From NCBI GenBank assembly GCA_964476375.1, contig CAYYZW010000264.1, positions 1-18,805 of the forward strand: a stretch of 18,805 nucleotides of DNA, read 5' to 3'. Of the stretch, positions 16,925 through 18,805 are shown one piece after another; positions within the stretch are counted from its first letter, which is position 1, and each line of letters starts with the position of its first letter. This DNA comes from SAT2750 sp964476375. Lineage in GTDB: Bacteria > Planctomycetota > Planctomycetia > Pirellulales > Pirellulaceae. A program made the translations under genes and the position numbers. The notes beneath the pieces are model-generated. The model did no database searches. It had not been told where the DNA came from and was given only the letters and a program-made list of their open reading frames with translations.

Positions 16925-17017
16925 CTAGTCCCCAAAGGTCTTGCGGGTCCGGGTCAGCACGACAATCGCCAGGGTTACGAAAATGGCGTAGAAGCCAAGT
17001 AGTATGTCTATCGACAT
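16925..17017 (-). CDS. 30-residue single-span membrane peptide upstream of the sulfatase
   Basis: A 31-codon frame from ATG 17017 to TAG 16925. The peptide starts MSIDILLGF, has an unbroken hydrophobic segment at about residues 5-21 (aliphatic and aromatic residues with one Thr), then a basic tail TRTRK followed by TFGD. That is the layout of a small single-pass inner-membrane protein with its C-terminus in the cytoplasm. AAAGGGG lies seven bases before the ATG. A good promoter lies about 70 bases upstream, and the sulfatase start is 61 bases downstream on the same strand. I do not recognise a family. In size it recalls small subunits such as KdpF or CydX, but no sequence match supports either. 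It is short enough that automated annotation would probably skip it. Confidence 0.6.
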   Translation of the reverse strand: MSIDILLGFYAIFVTLAIVVLTRTRKTFGD

Positions 17018-17024
17018 GATAGAG

Positions 17025-17031
17025 CCCCTTT
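17025..17031 (-). promoter_or_regulatory. Ribosome-binding site of the 30-residue peptide
   Basis: AAAGGGG on the minus strand, separated from ATG 17017 by seven bases (GATAGAG in plus-strand order). This purine-rich block at ideal spacing is one of the main reasons to accept the short frame as a gene. Confidence 0.55.
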
Positions 17032-17085
17032 CCAGGTACCCACTGGAACAAGATCATGACGCATGCGATATCCGCGTTTGGACAT

Positions 17086-17114
17086 AGTATATCGATTAGC
17101 GAGTCCCAAGACAA
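17086..17114 (-). promoter_or_regulatory. Promoter of the sulfatase cluster
   Basis: On the minus strand TTGTCT (17109-17114) and TATACT (17086-17091) are exactly 17 bases apart, matching the sigma70 consensus at 4/6 and 5/6. Transcription would start near 17079, giving a ~60-base leader before the small membrane peptide at 17017, then the sulfatase, pdxA and esterase. The 188-base divergent gap 17018-17205 also contains the 8-bp palindrome CGCATGCG (17060-17067), just downstream of the predicted start. I see no convincing promoter for the rightward gene in this gap. Confidence 0.5.
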
Positions 17115-17205
17115 AGAGGCATTCTGGAATTCAGATCAACAACGGGCGTTGCTTCTGGTAATATGACTCACGCTTCCCTCAACTGTTCCCCCGACAGATG
17201 CACCC

Positions 17206-18805
17206 ATGCTAAGAATCCCCCTGCCTTTTATTTCCCTGGCCCTTGCCTTCCACGTGGGCGTCCTGAGTCTCCCGGCTGGTGCCCAGCAGCCGGGAGTGGA
17301 GAAACCGACGGCCGAGCAACTGGAGTTCTTTGAGAAGAACATTCGGCCCCTTCTTGTGACTCATTGCTACAAGTGCCACAGCCGTGCAGCCAAACCACTC
17401 AAGGGCGGCCTGTTCCTGGACCACCGCGAGGGGGCCATCAAGGGGGGGGATTCCGGCCCGGTGATCGTGCCGGGAAAACCGGCCGAGAGCCTGCTTGTCA
17501 AGTCGGTGAAATACCTGGATTACGAGATGCCACCCGATGGAAAACTCCCCGCCGAAAAGATCCAGCTGATGGAACAATGGGTCGCGATGGGCGCTTTCTG
17601 GCCGGAGGAAAAATCGAGCCCTCTCCCAAAAGACAGCTCCGCCTACGACTGGGATGCCCTGCGAGAAAAACACTGGTCCTTCCAACCGGTCAGACGCCCC
17701 CTCCTGCCGGCCGTCAGGACAACCGACTGGGCCCAAAGCCCCCTGGACTTTTTTGTCCTGTCCCGGCTGGAGACAGTCGGCCTTTCCCCCTCCTCCCAAG
17801 CCGACCGCCGCACACTGATCCGTCGTGCCTCGCTCGACCTGACCGGACTGCCGCCATCCCCGGCCGCCATCGCACACTTCCTGGCGGACAGTGCACCGGG
17901 CGCCTTCGGGCGTGTCGTGGACCGGCTGCTTTCCTCCCCTCGCTACGGGGAACAGTGGGGCCGTCACTGGCTGGATGTCGCCAGGTACAGCGATGGGATG
18001 GGTGGCTCCACGAACAACGCCCGGCTTCCCCATGCCTGGCAATATCGCGACTGGGTCGTGAACGCCTGGAATCGCGACCGTCCTTTCGACGAATTTGTAC
18101 GGAGCCAGCTGGCGGGCGACCTGACCGGCCGATGGCAGGACAGGCCGGCCCTTGGTTTCGTGGCGCTGGGACCGACCTATGTTTCCGATGGTGGGGATCC
18201 TGACAGCGTTGCCCAGGCACGCGCCGAGACACTCGACGACCGCGTCGACACGGTGTCGCGTGGCCTGCTCGGCCTGACCGTCTCCTGCGCCCGCTGCCAC
18301 GACCACAAGTTCGACCCCATCCCCACGCTCGACTATTACTCCCTGGCCGGCGTCTTTAACAACTCAAGAAATATTGACAGCCCGCTGGCCTCCGACGAGG
18401 TGATTGCCGAACTGAATCGCTTCAACGCTGCGGTGGCGGAAAAATCCAATGGCATCAAGCAAATCCAGGATCGCCTGAAAAAAGAAAAGCGAGAGGCCAG
18501 TGAGCAGGAGAAGAAGGAGCTTGCGGAACTGGAAGCCGCCCGGAAAAATATCCAGCAGAACATCCCTCCTTCCATCCCGATGCCGGTTCCCACGGTCCAC
18601 ACGCTCGGCGAGGCCGGCAACAAGGACATGCCGGTCGCCTTGCGGGGCAACCCACGCAAACCCGGGCCGATCGCCCCACGCCGGTTCCTGCGAATCGTGG
18701 CAGGCGCCGACCCACCCGTTTTCCAGAAGGGAAGCGGCCGGCTTGAACTGGCGAACGCCATTACAGCCCCCGACAACCCACTCACCTCACGAGTCATCGT
18801 AAACC
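17206..18805 (+). CDS. Cytochrome-c / DUF1549 / DUF1553 exported protein (partial, right end missing)
   Basis: A 533-residue N-terminal part of a planctomycete-type protein, open at the right edge. It has a signal peptide (IPLPFISLALAFHVGVLSLPAGA, cleavage near residue 26) and then a planctomycete cytochrome-c module with the haem motif HCYKCHS (Cys54, Cys57, His58) and VPGKPAESLLVKSV. DUF1549 follows (from about SPLDFFVLSRLE near 178), with RYGEQWGRHWLDVARYSD, and ends around a second CxxCH, CARCHDHKFDPI (Cys361, Cys364, His365). A charged coiled-coil lies at about 416-462. DUF1553 begins near RGNPRKPGPIAPRRFLRI and SGRLELANAITAPDNPLTSRV, which continues off the window. Role unproven; a periplasmic haem protein that works with DUF1501 partners is the usual reading. 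ATG 17206 is chosen because the nearby ATG 17198 reaches a stop after four codons. It is divergent from the sulfatase cluster. Confidence 0.94.
   Translation, partial: MLRIPLPFISLALAFHVGVLSLPAGAQQPGVEKPTAEQLEFFEKNIRPLLVTHCYKCHSRAAKPLKGGLFLDHREGAIKGGDSGPVIVPGKPAESLLVKSVKYLDYEMPPDGKLPAEKIQLMEQWVAMGAFWPEEKSSPLPKDSSAYDWDALREKHWSFQPVRRPLLPAVRTTDWAQSPLDFFVLSRLETVGLSPSSQADRRTLIRRASLDLTGLPPSPAAIAHFLADSAPGAFGRVVDRLLSSPRYGEQWGRHWLDVARYSDGMGGSTNNARLPHAWQYRDWVVNAWNRDRPFDEFVRSQLAGDLTGRWQDRPALGFVALGPTYVSDGGDPDSVAQARAETLDDRVDTVSRGLLGLTVSCARCHDHKFDPIPTLDYYSLAGVFNNSRNIDSPLASDEVIAELNRFNAAVAEKSNGIKQIQDRLKKEKREASEQEKKELAELEAARKNIQQNIPPSIPMPVPTVHTLGEAGNKDMPVALRGNPRKPGPIAPRRFLRIVAGADPPVFQKGSGRLELANAITAPDNPLTSRVIVN

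Noticed and set aside
16863..17114. 83-codon minus-strand frame in front of the sulfatase
   Set aside because: Its start lies inside the predicted -35 box, and its sequence has no hydrophobic or conserved character. The overlapping 30-codon frame explains the region better.
17209..18306. 365-codon open frame on the minus strand
   Set aside because: It lies wholly antisense to the cytochrome-c/DUF1549 coding sequence, whose motifs are unmistakable. GC-rich third positions create such frames, and its translation resembles no family.

Overview
The window looks like a chromosomal segment from a planctomycete (Planctomycetota, probably class Planctomycetia). I infer this from the protein families, not from any marker gene. 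A Tat-exported DUF1501 protein, a cytochrome-c/DUF1549/DUF1553 protein, a formylglycine-type sulfatase, a PQQ-propeller protein, a very large exported WD40 protein and a GQSN-type acetylesterase in one 19 kb stretch are typical of that phylum. The DNA is GC-rich with GC-rich third codon positions, which explains the many long antisense open frames. I see no tRNA, rRNA, CRISPR, insertion sequence or phage gene.

Layout from left to right. The first ~95 bases probably hold the 3' end of a rightward gene and a hairpin. Then come, all leftward, a DUF1501 gene (133-1428), a 7.15 kb gene for an exported protein made almost entirely of about 56 WD40-like blades (1724-8875), an alpha/beta-hydrolase (9012-9875) and an enolase-superfamily protein with a Tat signal (9892-11280). 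The last two are 16 bases apart and form a likely operon. Across a 121-base divergent gap that carries a 10-bp inverted repeat lies a rightward gene for an exported ankyrin / DUF3471-like / PQQ-propeller fusion (11402-13582). It converges on a leftward cluster through a hairpin that contains both stop codons. In transcription order that cluster is a 30-residue single-span membrane peptide (17017-16925), a sulfatase (16863-15406), pdxA (15359-14349) and a sialate O-acetylesterase-like SGNH esterase (14352-13591). A good sigma70-like promoter precedes it. Divergent from it, a rightward cytochrome-c/DUF1549/DUF1553 gene (17206 onward) runs off the right edge.

How the genes may fit together (inference): almost everything is exported. 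Sulfatase and acetylesterase suggest removal of sulfate and acetyl groups from complex polysaccharide. The enolase-superfamily protein and hydrolase suggest sugar-acid or small-ester chemistry. The DUF1501 and DUF1549/1553 proteins belong to the usual planctomycete surface/periplasmic set, whose biochemical role is not settled.

The most striking object is the giant WD40 protein. Its N-terminal third is built from six repeats of a three-blade unit with position-specific signatures. Its middle carries a later duplication of four blades displaced by exactly eight blades. Neither period matches the seven blades of a classical propeller. The other items worth attention are the unannotated-looking 30-residue membrane peptide in front of the sulfatase and the non-canonical active-site residues of the enolase-superfamily protein.
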